Shown: positions 24,344-35,310, counted from the stretch's first letter. The stretch is DNA of 64,000 bases from Malachius bipustulatus (GCA_910589415.1 OU342633.1:42910210-42974209), one strand, 5' to 3'. Notes: generated by a model from the sequence alone, not told the origin. Numbers and translations are program-made.

Positions 24344-24539
24344 GCATCAATTAGAAATAGTTGGCCATTTCGATTGAAAAAATCGAAGCCTACTAATAAT
24401 CTTCTGAACGATGAAACCATTAATGAATTCTACAAATTGGAAAAAATCATCTATACAATGAGCATCATCTTTGTCAGAAGATGGTTAGTGTATAGACCCA
24501 ACAGTAATTTTCACGATATGGTAGTAAATACTTCACGAT

Positions 24540-26160
24540 GTCACCAAACAAGGGAGCAAAGAAGAAAAGCAAAGGGATCAGAAAAAGAAGGAAGAAAATC
24601 AAAAGAAGAAGAATTCCGACGAGCCAATAAGCTGTTAAAAACAATTTTACAAAAGGAGCGGACGCTAGCAAGTCTTATTTCCCGAAGAGTTTTGCCACAA
24701 TTCCGATAAATGTCATATGTGAAGGATCTTTCAAAAAATGCCAGCCTGTACGCAGGTGGAGCAATATAATCTTTTCTACGAATGTTTATATTGTGAACGT
24801 TCGTTCTAAAGGTAATTTTATTGTAAAGGTAAGAAGGCACACAAGACTTTATGAGTGACCAATATAGACTAACAGCTTGTAATGTAAATCTTTTCTTCAT
24901 ATTTAACCATCTAACCTCGATAAATCGGTGAGATATATAGTCATACTTTCTGTCCCCGAATATAAATCTCAAGCAAGCGATCTGAAGCTTCTGGATGCGA
25001 TAATCCGTCTCGCAGTCCAAGCAAGGAGAGAAAACCTGTTACAATTATTCAATTTAGAGAGAGCAACGCATTGCACAGACTCTTCCTCAAGGAACTGTTC
25101 AGGTAATCTCTATGTCTATACAACACACTCAACGATCTATACCCTGCCCTCAGACAACCAGCGACGTGATCACGATACCGAAATGTGTTGTCCATTCGAG
25201 CCCCCAGTACACTCGCTCCCTGGAGGATCGGGATGCCAACTCCATCAACAGAAGATTTACCGCGGCCCCCAACTGCTCACATGCCAGTTTACCACCGAAT
25301 AGTATGTAGTATGCAGGACGACTTCGAGGGGTTCAGACAGAGAGAATATCTCCTGGAAGAAGCAGATATGTTGGCCAAGTTACTGTTAATCCTCTTCAAT
25401 GCTTCGTTTAATTCAGATGCCTCAAACGAATAATAAACCTGGGTATCATCTGCGTACATCATCATTTTACAGAACTCTACACAGGTTGGCAAAAAACGAA
25501 TATATATAACAAACAAAAGAGGACCAAGCAAAGACAGATATAGTCTTAGATACAGATACAGATATAGTGTTCGATTTGTTCAGGCCCAACTGCACATACT
25601 GTTCCCGAGCCGACAAGTAGCTCCTCAGTATCGCCATCGCATCAGCTCCAAGACCTATTTTTCCCAGCACCGTGAGCAATACCTCGAGAAGTCAAGCAAA
25701 ATCAAAATGGTCAGCATTCCTGCGTCAGTGGCCCTCAAAATAGCATCAGACATCGATAGCCATGATGTACAACAGCTATGATTAGGTCTGAAACCATTCA
25801 GAATATCTGGTAAGATTTTATCACTCCTTCGACAGCGTTGGCAGTATATAAATCGAACTAAAATGCTGTCTTCCATCGAGATGGTAAATAATTTTCAGTC
25901 AAACAGCAATTTATAATATGAGTTAAATATGATATAATGTGAGGACAGCACATGGCAATCATACCCATCCCAAGACCATCACATCCCGACGACCTAATCC
26001 CAATACCTGAGATGATCTCAAGTACAACATCATTATCTACTAATTTGAATGCAAACTTCTCACAAAGTTCACTGGGGCCACTCTCGGCATCTGGATCATC
26101 AACCACAACATCCGGCAGGGGACCATCACTAACCACAACATCCGGCAGACTTTCCAAAAA
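24540..26160 (-). pseudogene. Decayed non-LTR retrotransposon, RT and C-terminal region
   Basis: Minus-strand frames keep, from right to left, several LINE blocks. A linker with SSGCDGLGMGMIAMCCPHII and LTENYLPSRWKTA is near 26100-25860. DILPDILNGFRPNHSCCT is near 25800. ILLDFSRYCS marks the first palm Asp block near 25690. LGADAMAILRSYLSAREQ is near 25640-25590. PLLFVIYIRFLP and MMYADDTQVYY are near 25520-25450, with the YADD box intact. The C-terminal region near 25010-24600 holds IQKLQIACLRFIFG, RRKDY and RNCGKTLREI. At least four frameshifts break it. It is distinct from the LINE at 3.3-6 kb and from the one at 32-35 kb. It lies in the receptor intron, in the same orientation as the receptor. 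Confidence 0.85.
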
Positions 26161-26169
26161 ATACTGATT

Positions 26170-26650
26170 AAAAAAAATTATGGGCCTGAGAGAAAGATGC
26201 GGTTTGTGGACTTATGATGGTAATCCATGAAATCTCAATGGTGTTGAGTTCCAGATATAGTAAGTTTCTTGGTTTGCTCAATGAAAACCATCTTTAAAAA
26301 GTATGTGAATTCAAAAATGAACAATTACAATCAGGAATAGTTGGCCATTTATCTGTTATAAAATTGATTATAAAAATGATTGAACAGAGACACCAGAAAA
26401 AAGATCGAAACTTGATAATACGAAATCTTGTGAAAGTTAAAATCAATAATGAATTTAAAAAAATTGAAAAAAAATCATCTACAAAATGAGAAATATCTTT
26501 GTGAAAAAATCTTGTATCATTAACCAAATGAGTCATTTTTAAAGTTACGACATGAAATTAAAGAAATGATAGGCCTGGAATAAATCTGCGGTTTGTGGTA
26601 CTTTGATAATCCATAGAATCTTAATGGTCTTAATAAGTTACACATAGTAA
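26170..26650. repeat. Two degenerate copies of a short AT-rich repeat
   Basis: GGGCCTGAGAGAAAGATGCG..GGTTTGTGG at about 26183 recurs as AGGCCTGGAATAAATCTGCGGTTTGTGG at about 26571. Both are followed by a shared AATCCAT(A/G)(A/G)AATCT(C/T)AATGGT segment. Related sequence also flanks the LTR at 23.5 and 24.35 kb. No coding potential. Confidence 0.6.
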
Positions 26651-27649
26651 GTTGTTTTCCTACGACCACTATACAAAACACTACTTTGCGCATCGTTTTT
26701 TGTGCGCAAACTAGCAGATTTCTCACGTATCCAAAACTGTGCGACAAAGTGACATAACGCATAGCCAAAAATCGTTTCCGTACAGTTTTAATGTAAACAA
26801 TAGTGATGGGCGGTAACTGAGAACTCAACTGTTACTTATTGTTAATGGAATAACTATTCATTTAAAGCTGCAAGGTAATAAAATAAACACAAATGGGATA
26901 ACATAGAACACGACAAGACTATAAAATATACTCATTATTCTCTTGTGGCAGTAATTATTAAAATTTACGAGTTGATCGCTAATAACAGCATTGGTAGCGT
27001 TCAAATCAAATTCACGAACGTGAAAATAACTCGCACACCTCTACTAACTTCAATCGACGACGCACAGCGCCTGCGTTGTGTGGAAGTTGCATATCTACCA
27101 TGTCTCCACGGAGACTTATTTTTAGTTTATACGGAGTCTAATAATAAATAATGATAATATTATTGTCGGTAGAATTCAATGATTTAACAGTATATAATAG
27201 TAATATTAAAATGTCTTTGGTAGAATTGAAAATAATACCTACCTAGTTAGGTAGTCTGAAAAAATAAACTTTAGTTAGGTAGGTACCTATCATTATAATG
27301 GATTGTAATTCCTCTGAATCTGAAGCAGAAAATACATCACCTGAAGTCAGAAAACAAGCAGGTTTGTGTTCTTTGAATTTGCTACCTGTAGTTTCGAGAG
27401 AAAAATACGAATCTGCTTATAAACATTTCATAAATTGGAGAAAAGGTCATAAAAGCAGAGCATTGTCAGAAAAAATAATTTATGTGTTAAATTTGTTAAA
27501 TAATTAATCTGTTAAATTGTGGTCATAGGAAAAGTACTGTGTGTATCACGTGCGGAAAAGAAATTTCACACTCGTGTGAATTGTGACACGAGACGAAGTC
27601 GAGTCACACTCGTGAGAAATTTTCTCTTTTCCGCACTTGTTTCACAATA
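26651..27649 (+). repeat. Segmental repeat 2, copy B (Crypton-like relic)
   Basis: Imperfect TIR-like ends TTTTCCTACGACCAC (26655) and GTGGTCATAGGAAAA (ending 27533) bound 879 bp. Homology with 20431-21456 continues past this to about 27649. Next to the right end, 27548-27583 and 27603-27637 form an imperfect stem around CACACTCGTG and CACGAG motifs. It carries a 69-codon ORF. Confidence 0.8.
27298..27507 (+). pseudogene. 69-codon ORF resembling a Crypton-type tyrosine recombinase N-terminus
   Basis: ATG at 27298, stop at 27505. The protein has an acidic start (SSESEAE), then LLPVVSREKYESAYKHFINW and SRALSEKIIYVLN. The pattern of a tyrosine and tryptophan-containing helix followed by a Ser-Glu-turn and a second helix resembles the N-terminal DNA-binding part of tyrosine recombinases from Cryptons and their domesticated relatives in insects. 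The catalytic domain is missing. It is therefore a fragment or part of a non-autonomous element. Copy A at about 21112-21315 preserves the frame for most of its length but has lost the start codon. Assignment is by remembered pattern, not by a search. Confidence 0.4.
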
Positions 27650-27726
27650 TACTATATCCTACTATTGCGGAGTTTGGAAATAATTTCATTAGCTTTTTGT
27701 AGCAAAGTACCTACTAGTGGATAATC

Positions 27727-28146
27727 TTATAGGAACTTGTAACGATGATTGTCTCGATTTTGTTTGAGCAACGACGTTCCGGTGCGTTGGAATATTACGG
27801 AAAACTCAATTTCATGTGTATCTTTCTCCTCAATAAAGTTCGTTAATATGTTGGTGATTTTGTTAGCAAAGATAATCTTGGGAACTGTACAATCACGATA
27901 ATCAATACACTCAATAATATCAGCGAGAATTTTCAAGGGAGAAATGTCACACTCGTGTGAGATAATATCTGAGGGAATTTCAGTTTGTGTGAGATTCTTG
28001 ATCCAATTGAGTTTACTTTTGAAATGAAAATATTCTACGTTTTGTAGTCGTTCAAATGTTACATTGGGTGGATAAAATTCAGTTATTTTCACTGCGTATA
28101 GGTACCCAAGATAACAGTTGCTTTCATATGATATACTCGTAGCCAA
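27727..28146 (-). pseudogene. Unassigned 139-codon open frame
   Basis: Read on the minus strand, this frame is open from 28146 to a stop at 27727 in otherwise AT-rich DNA. Residue use is protein-like: ITEFYPPNVTFERLQNVEYF, KLNWIKNL, CDISPLKILADIIECIDY and a basic end NRDNHRYKFL. No in-frame ATG is visible near the start (the first codon is TTG). It may be an internal exon, a 5'-truncated element ORF or a gene relic. It contains a CACACTCGTGTGAG motif that also occurs in the adjacent Crypton-like repeat, hinting at one element. I do not recognise the family. Confidence 0.4.
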
Positions 28147-28314
28147 TCGCGATGAGCCATTCTTATTTTATCCATGTTTTAGTGTATTTTTTAACAAAAA
28201 ATACACTATTGAGGACGACATCACTTTTCGAAAATCACCCAAACTCATCAAATGTCCACCGATCCTGACCCCCAGATCACGAAAAAGTAGTTTTCCAAAA
28301 TTCACCTGCCCACG

Positions 28315-28354
<40 letters not shown>

Positions 28355-28355
28355 T
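28315..28355. repeat. (TA)n microsatellite
   Basis: About 40 bp of almost pure alternating A and T with two interruptions. It marks the left edge of segmental repeat 1 copy B. Confidence 0.95.
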
Positions 28356-28360
28356 TATTT

Positions 28361-29989
28361 CTCCAAAATCACGATTTTTCGATTTTCAAAACGCTCCTGT
28401 AGCTTTATCTTTCAAGATTAGTGAATGAAATTTTGGATTCTTGTATAGCTCTGGAATGACTTTAGATTTTCGTTGAAAAAATTTCCAAAAGTCACGTTAC
28501 TTCTACAGGGTGTCCTTTCAAAGTTCCAAACATACGGTCCTTGAGGCACGGTTTCTGGCCGCAGTTTTCAATCTAGGGGGCTGAAATTTTTGTGGGAGTA
28601 AGATATCCACAAGGAGTGGTCTGGTATTGCACTTGAGCAAAATCGGCCGAGCCGTTTCAAAATGGCAGCCATTTGAATTTTCGGAAAAGGTCCAATTTTT
28701 TGAGCCCCCGTATGAGCAAGATGTCAAAAAAACTTTGAAATCAAATTAACAGGATTTGAAGAAAATTATTGGAACTTTGAGTTAATGCAATAAAATTAGC
28801 ATATTTTCCATTAATAAGCCAGTGTCGTGGGTAGGAAAAAGGGCGAAAATGTGTCAATTCTATAACCGTTTATGAGTCCATTTTTGAAGAAGTTGAACCG
28901 AAATTTTCCATTTTTTTTTTTGCTTTAACATATAATTTGATGTCTTAACTTCAATTCGCCTCGATTAATGTAGCACTTTAAACGAAAAATAAAAAAGTTT
29001 TTCGCTTGTGCAAAATTAGCTTACACTTATATAAAATTATTAAATTGATGAAATGGTTCGCAATTTCTTTTTTATTTTTTTTCACATTCAATTATGAATG
29101 GTTCTGAAAATTAGAAAAACAATCGCAACGACTATTAAATCACCTACATGCAGGTGAAAAAAGTATTCAAATTGGTCTTTTAATAACAAAGATACGACCA
29201 GTTTAAAAAATAAAATGAGTAGGTATAGGTACCTGACTTACTACATAATATATCTACCCCATCATCACTAGAAATATGAAACGCATCGTGGATCAGTTCA
29301 TTACATCCTTTCTTAGTAAACTGTTGGTGCGGGTTCGAAACCACGAGAGTGTATCATTCTTTTTTTGTTGATAGGTAGAAAAATCGGATTATTTTTTCAT
29401 TATATTCATTATAAAAAAAATAGGAAGAAAATATTTATTATTGAATCGCATAAAAATACACTATTTAATAATAAGCTAGTGGCGTGGGTAAGAAAATGGT
29501 AAAAATGGCTAAATTTATTTAACTGATTATGAGCACATTTTTGAGAGAATTTACCTGAAATTTTCAGAGTAGACAACTACACTAATAAACTTTAACTCTC
29601 AAAAATTTCAAGAAGCAAATAAGAGAAATGGCGGAGTTATTCGATTATTCGATTATTATTTTTTTACATGATGTTTATTTCTCTAAAATTTCAAATGTTC
29701 GATTTTCAGAACTCGCCTGTAACTTTTTATCGTTAGTCAGTAGCGGGTATAGGAAAAGGGACGAAATTGTTGAATTTTGTCAATTTTTTTTTGGCTTATT
29801 ATGTGTAAAAATCTATTTTATTGCACGCTTTCAAACGAAATGAAATGAATTTTCACAGTAAACCACTACGCAAATTCGACCTGACTATGGAAAAATTCAG
29901 AAAGCCAATTTAAAAGGCGGCAAAAATTTTCATAATTGAATCGCATAAAAATACACTATTTCTGCGTTTGATGCGCAAGAAGGTTTTTT
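28361..29989. repeat. Segmental repeat 1, copy B, with extra internal segment
   Basis: Matches 18332-19496 in the same orientation. At 29464-29936 it has additional sequence absent from copy A. That segment starts with another AAGCYAGTGGCGTGGGTA block and is followed by a second copy of GAATCGCATAAAAATACACT, so it arose by partial tandem duplication. The tRNA-like module is at 29289-29342. Confidence 0.85.
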
Positions 29990-30851
29990 TATTTTATTAT
30001 TGAAAAACATGTTTTTTTTGTATGTTTTACGTATAAGTAAGTCTAATAAACTTCACAATTCCTAAAGAGAAGATTAGGAAAGAAAAGAATTTAGAGGTGT
30101 ATTTGGAATGATCTACTCAAAAACGACGAAAGTTAACAAAAAGGTAATCCCAAGTTAACACTTACTTACAGCTGTTTGAAAATCTACAACGGATGCACTT
30201 ATCTAAGTTTCGTAAGTTTCGAAGAAAAGAAAAATCAAAGTTTGTAGTAGAGAAAAAGAGACTTTCAAAGTAAATCTCTCATACAGCGTTAATGAAAATC
30301 TAAAGTTTAATCCTCATTTCTTAGTGCAGATGAAAAAGGACAAACCCTTTAGAGAGATTTTAGAAAAAAAAATTACATTTTCACAATAATAGTTATTATT
30401 GCCAATTTAATTAGATTTTAATAAGTAAAACAACTATGATGGGTCTTTTTGAGCTCTATGATTTACAAGCGTTCAAAAGAATTCAGTGCACGTCATAAGT
30501 ATGGAATAAATTCGATAAAACGGATTAAACCGATTTTTTGGGAACATAAAAAACCGGTCAATCCTTTAATTTAATTCATATTCTATTGGCGTAACATTTT
30601 TTCATACAGGATGTTCCTTGGCTCAGTAATTACGACATTGTGTATTTTTTTTAATAGGACACTATTGTATAAATTATTGTATTTGCATTGTATTATCATA
30701 TTTCTTGAGAAGATGGCAATAAAACTTTGAAATCAAATTAACAGAATTGGAAGGAAACTATTTGAAATTTGACTTAAATCAATAAAATTTGCATTATTTA
30801 TATTATTAAGCCAGTGGCGTGGATAGGAAAAGAGTAAAAAAGTTCATTTTT
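29990..30851. other. Gene-free spacer with a partial repeat
   Basis: AT-rich. Positions 30713-30839 (AAACTTTGAAATCAAATTAA, then AAGCCAGTGGCGTGGATAGG) are a third, more diverged piece of segmental repeat 1. An ACAGGATGTTCC motif at about 30606 resembles MITE termini seen elsewhere in the window. Confidence 0.6.
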
Positions 30852-31051
30852 CCTAATGGTATGGTGAAGACAGAGACAACGATGTTTCAATGGCCATTTC
30901 CATCTCATCAGTCTGTCACATCACCACCACCAGAGGACTGTGCCGATCAGAAATAAATCAAAGCTATAAGCAAATGATTTGATGCGACAGACTGATGAGA
31001 TGGAAACGACCATTGAAACATCGATGTCTCTGTCTTCACCCTACCATTAGG
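30852..31051. mobile_element. Foldback MITE, about 200 bp
   Basis: Arms 30852-30923 and 30980-31051 are about 72 bp each and nearly perfect reverse complements. Shared blocks are CCTAATGGTA, GGTGAAGACAGAGACA, CGATGTTTCAATGG and TTTCCATCTCATCAGTCTGT. The loop is about 56 nt. No coding potential. Confidence 0.9.
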
Positions 31052-31184
31052 GCAAATGTGTCGTTCAGAAAGCGTTATTTTTTTTCAAAAATCGGATTGC
31101 TGTAATTGATAAAATAATTCATTATTATATCAATTTGTTTCATAGAAACTACGTCCTTTCTAGGAACACAGCTTATAGGAACAT

Positions 31185-31460
31185 GAAATCTCCTGGAGAT
31201 TTCTGCATAATAATAAACCAGATGAAATTCTTTAGGATTCAGAGTCTTTAGGATGTTGAAAACCAAGGAAAAGAAAGTGCTTTTTTATTAATTCGCCTCC
31301 CTCAACCGATATAGGTATCTAGGTGTGATACACTGCGAATTTTCCACGACCCGAAAGCCAAAATAATTTCTTTTTCGATCTAAAATACATAATTTGAAAT
31401 AAGTCGTAGGTAAGTGGAGAATAATCAAGCAAAGAATTGCGAACGGAAAACACTATAAGA
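31185..31460. repeat. Direct repeat flanking the 32-35 kb LINE, left copy
   Basis: Shares blocks with 35455-35690: AAATCTCCTGGAGAT, AAAACCAAG(G/A)AA, TTCCACGACC, TAGTCGTAGG and AATTGCGAACGG. The copies are diverged and lie either side of the LINE but are not its target duplication. Probably an old interspersed repeat. The ORF at 31075-31266 overlaps it and is not credible. Confidence 0.7.
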
Positions 31461-32330
31461 GCCAATAAGTTACTTATTACTTATAACCTCTCCAAGTTCT
31501 GCAACTTGTTTTGTTTATTCTAATAAAAATCGAAATCGATCTTAAGAATAATACACAACTATAAGCAGACTCGTCAGTCGAGATATCATTTGAACCTTAA
31601 TCATGTTAGACATAAGGGCCACTCTCTAACTGGACCGGAGATGCATCGAAGGCCACCACTTGATGAGTGATGAAAAATTATCGATCGGTTGTCGGCAAGA
31701 ATTTGTTTTTTATCGTTTCAGTTTTCTTTATTGTTAGTTTTATTACTAGTAGTGTTAGTATAACAACGGGTATTATAAAGGCTCATTAAGAGTCTAAGTT
31801 GAAATTTTTTAAATGCATCTATTCTTGACATGAAAGTAATTACAAAAATGTTAATAAAAGTAATTTTAATAAATTTTGTATTATAATAGTTATAATAATT
31901 ATAAATAAATTAATAATTAGCTTCAATAACGAGCACAGAAATCTGCCCATAAGCCTAATGAGCCTATATAATATTGGCTGTTACTGCTGTTAGTGTTATA
32001 GTGTTTACAAGGTACCAGCTTGCCGTGTTCGCGTTCGCGTAGCTTATCAAATTGACATAGCGAAATTTTGTGCTAATAATTATGCGGTAGTGAGTGAATT
32101 TAATGTGAACTTTACTAAACAATAATTCAACGGCGAGATTCTATCAGATCAGAAGGAGAGTTTGGAGGTTGGGTGTTGTTGAACTTTTGAACGGCCATCT
32201 GCAGTTGTTGAATGATATGATGACAGCGGGGTAGGTAAGTGTTTTTCCATTATGTTCCGTTTTGTTTTTTTTTTTATTTATTGCCGTCGATACTGTTCGA
32301 TTTAAGTGTTTTTATTGATATGGAATTCGT
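31461..32330. other. Spacer, possible non-coding exon
   Basis: AT-rich in its left half. From about 31980 to 32235 composition is less biased and the segment ends ACAGCGGGGTAG|GTAAGTG, a consensus donor at 32236 on the plus strand. This might be a 5'-UTR exon of an antisense gene, but no acceptor partner was found. Confidence 0.3.
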
Positions 32331-32334
32331 TTAT

Positions 32335-35310
32335 TTATTGATTATTTCTTCTTCTTCTTCTTGAAGTGCCTATCCTCTGTGGATGTTGGCTATCACATTG
32401 GTCCACATCACTCTGTTCACTGCCGCTCTGAATAAAGCCGTCGACGTCATCCCGGTCCATGTTCGCAAGTTTCGTAGCCAAGATATCCGTCTGCGTCCCG
32501 CTGATCTTCGGCCTTCTATCTTTCACTGCAGGAGGAGTTGGAGCAGATGGTATTTTTCGTTGCGCATTATAATGTCCGAAGTATTCCAATTTTCTGCGCT
32601 TGACACATGCCAGGTACTCCATTTCTCCATCTATTCGCTGCAAGACTGTCTCGTTTGACACGTGGTGCACCCATGAGATCCTGAGCATGCGGCGATAACA
32701 CCACACCTCGAACGCATTTATGCGTTTGCATGAGGCTTCAGTAAGTGTCCAGGCCTCCGCCCCATACAGGAGGGTTGAAAGTACATAGCATCTCAGAACT
32801 CTGATTCTAGTACGGACGCTAAGAGACAGGTTGCATAGTATGTTTCTCATCCTGTTGAACGCAGCTCTTGCTTTTTCGATTCTGCATTTTATTTCCCGAG
32901 AGTGATCCCAATCCCTACTCAGAGTGCAGCCCAGGTAGGTAACCGTCTCGGCCATTGTAAGTGCCACGTTGTTGGCGGTAAACCGCAGATTGCCAGTGCC
33001 GCTTTTGCTGACAATCAACGTTTGTGTCTTCTTGCAGTTTACCTTCATACCATACTCGCCGCACGCAGCCACCACGCGGTCTATGAGTCTCTGAGGTCCC
33101 CCAGCAGCGTCAGCCACAAGAATGGTATCGTCTGCATACCGCAGGTTATTTATCACCTCCCCGTTTATCACAATTCCATCCTCTATGTCGTTCAGTGCCT
33201 CCCTGAATAGACGCTCCGAGTACACATTGAACAAGAGAGGCGACAGTATGCAGCCCTGACGTACTCCTCTCCTCACGCTAAACTCTTCCGACACCTCTCC
33301 TTCGATCCGGACCATGGCTCTTTGTTGTAGGTATAGCTTTGATATCACCTCTGTGTCTCTATCGTCGATTCCCGATTCACGCAGCATTGAGATAAGTTTG
33401 CCATGTTGGACTCTATCGAAGGCCTTCTCGAAGTCTATGAAGCATGCAAAAACATCCGTGCCGACATCACGTGCTCGTTGAATGAGAACTTGTATGGAGA
33501 ACAGGGCTTCTCTGGTGCCAAGTCCTCTCCTGAAGCCGAACTGAGTGTCACTGATGTCCGCGTCGAGTCTTTTATATATGCGTGTTTGGATGATATTAAG
33601 AAAGGTTTTTAAAGCGTGACTCATTAGGCTGATTATTCTATGGTCAGAACATTTAGTTGCGTTTGCTTTTTTGGAAAGTGGGATGAATGTTGATAGCAGC
33701 CAATCTTTTGGCATTTCACCGCCTGTGTAAATCTTATTGAAGAGGGTGGTCAGTAGTTTTATCTGTTCTGAGTCCAGTAATTTGAGGGCTTCCCCATGTA
33801 TCCGGTCCGGTCCGGGAGCTTTGTTGTCTTTCAATCGTTTGATAGCTGATTCCACCTCCTCCTGTGTGATGACAGGCCCTTTCTCGCCAACTACTGCAGT
33901 CGCAATGTCGTCGTCGTCGTCTCTGAAAAGTTCCTCCATGTACTGCTTCCATCTTGCAAGCCTCCCGCTAGTTTCGGTAATGATGTTGTTATCGGAATCC
34001 AAGATCACCCCCGCACCTCGTCTTCGGTAACCCCCCGTCGCCTCCCTTATCCTCTTGTGGAGGTTGAGGTTGTCATGTTTTGCTTGTAAGATCTCGATTT
34101 CATCGCATTTCTCTTGTAGCCACCGCTCCTTAGCTTCTTTTATTGCTCTCAAGACCTTTCCATGCAGTTCCTTGTATTTTTCTTCACTCTTGTTTCTATA
34201 CCTTCTTCTCTCCTCCATGAGCTCCAAGACAGCATCCGTCATCCACTCTCGCTCTTTTACCACCCTATCTGGCCTCAGCTCATCTTCTGTAACGGAGGTT
34301 ATGGATGCCTTAATTTTGTTCCAGAGATCTTCTGCTTCCGTTTCTAGGTTGCTGTCTTCCGCGATGGTTTTGAGTTCGTTGTTTATCCTATCTTTAGTTC
34401 GTTGGAATGCATTGGCTTGTTTGAGTTTTCGTATGTCGGTGCGCTTTGAGGGGCTCTTTCTGGTGACCTTTTTCAATCTAAGTTTAGTACGGGCAAGTAG
34501 TAGGTTGTGGTCCGATGGTATGTCGGCGCCTGGGTAGGTTTTACACGAGACAACTGCGTTGCGATATTTTCTGTTTATCATGACGAAATCAATTTGGTTC
34601 CTCACGATTCTGTGGTTGCTGTCAGCTGGAGACCTCCAAGTGTACAGTCTCCTGGGGGGAAGTTTAAAAAAGGTATTCATAATTGTGAAGTCTGTTTCTT
34701 GGCAGAACTCTATCAACCGCTCTCCTCTCTCATTTCTCACTCCCAGTCCAAAATCCCCCACTACGTCCTCAACCCTTCCCTGTCCAATTTTAGCGTTCAT
34801 GTCCCCTAAAATTATGTTAACCTCTTCCCGTTTTGTGTATTTGAGGGCAGTTCTAAGCTGTTCGTAGAACCCCTCCATGTCTTGTTCACTGCTTTCGCAT
34901 GTTGGTGCATACGCCTGCATGATATTTAGGCCGAATGGTTTTGCGTTGATTTTGATTAAGGCAACTCTGTCTGAGATGGGGATGAATGTTTTCACAGCCT
35001 GGTTGGCTTGCTTGCTAAGGATTATTGCTACCCCGTTTTTATTTCCGGTAGTATCGTCTCCGGAGAAATATATGTGGTGTTCACCTACAATGCAGTGGCC
35101 CGAGTTTGGCCATCTCGTCTCGCTGCATCCCAGTATGTCAATCTGGAGTCTTTCCGCTTCCCTCACTATATTCGCCGCCTTACCAGCCTGGTACATACTC
35201 CGCACATTCCACGTGCCAATTCTCCTCTCTTGCTTTATTCTAAAGACATCATTGGATGACCGGGGGATTCTTATTGTTTGGGCATATTTCCCACATTTCT
35301 CGTCTGCCAT
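32335..35310 (-). CDS. Non-LTR retrotransposon endonuclease-reverse transcriptase, 991 codons
   Basis: A single long minus-strand ORF copies element RNA into the genome by target-primed reverse transcription. An APE-type endonuclease occupies about residues 30-285: RIGTWNVRSM, LGCSETRW, IMQAYAPT, ILGDMNAKIG (about 169) and SDHNLLL (about 264). The RT follows: GPDRIHGEALKLL, FIPLSKKAN, ISLMSHALK, FGFRRGLGTREAL, CFIDFEKAFDRVQH (about 622), RQGCILSPLLFNVYSERL, RYADDTILVA (about 725) and TYLGCTLSR. A thumb/C-terminal region contains RRMLRISW and LEYFGH. The catalytic YADD and endonuclease residues look intact. At about codon 912 (near 32570) one extra base shifts the frame, so the final 78 residues are out of frame and end in an Arg run from the (GAA)n tail. 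The older frame also contains one TGA, then ends at a TAG at 32370-32372. The upstream leader is only about 20 nt. The clade is unresolved (RTE- or CR1-like). Confidence 0.9.
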   Translation of the reverse strand: MADEKCGKYAQTIRIPRSSNDVFRIKQERRIGTWNVRSMYQAGKAANIVREAERLQIDILGCSETRWPNSGHCIVGEHHIYFSGDDTTGNKNGVAIILSKQANQAVKTFIPISDRVALIKINAKPFGLNIMQAYAPTCESSEQDMEGFYEQLRTALKYTKREEVNIILGDMNAKIGQGRVEDVVGDFGLGVRNERGERLIEFCQETDFTIMNTFFKLPPRRLYTWRSPADSNHRIVRNQIDFVMINRKYRNAVVSCKTYPGADIPSDHNLLLARTKLRLKKVTRKSPSKRTDIRKLKQANAFQRTKDRINNELKTIAEDSNLETEAEDLWNKIKASITSVTEDELRPDRVVKEREWMTDAVLELMEERRRYRNKSEEKYKELHGKVLRAIKEAKERWLQEKCDEIEILQAKHDNLNLHKRIREATGGYRRRGAGVILDSDNNIITETSGRLARWKQYMEELFRDDDDDIATAVVGEKGPVITQEEVESAIKRLKDNKAPGPDRIHGEALKLLDSEQIKLLTTLFNKIYTGGEMPKDWLLSTFIPLSKKANATKCSDHRIISLMSHALKTFLNIIQTRIYKRLDADISDTQFGFRRGLGTREALFSIQVLIQRARDVGTDVFACFIDFEKAFDRVQHGKLISMLRESGIDDRDTEVISKLYLQQRAMVRIEGEVSEEFSVRRGVRQGCILSPLLFNVYSERLFREALNDIEDGIVINGEVINNLRYADDTILVADAAGGPQRLIDRVVAACGEYGMKVNCKKTQTLIVSKSGTGNLRFTANNVALTMAETVTYLGCTLSRDWDHSREIKCRIEKARAAFNRMRNILCNLSLSVRTRIRVLRCYVLSTLLYGAEAWTLTEASCKRINAFEVWCYRRMLRISWVHHVSNETVLQRIDGEMEYLACVKRRKLEYFGHYNAQRKIPSAPTPPAVKDRRPKISGTQTDILATKLANMDRDDVDGFIQSGSEQSDVDQCDSQHPQRIGTSRRRRRNNQ
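32346..32362 (-). repeat. (GAA)n tail of the LINE
   Basis: On the element strand the 3' end reads GGCACTTCAAGAAGAAG.. with about five GAA/AGA units. Short tandem-repeat tails are common in LINEs that do not end in poly(A). It gives the 3' boundary of the element near 32345. Confidence 0.8.

Noticed and set aside
24928..25433. Plus-strand ORFs of 65-124 codons
   Set aside because: Antisense to the decayed LINE at 24.5-26.2 kb.
28315..28355. A CRISPR-like or regulatory array
   Set aside because: It is a simple (TA)n microsatellite.
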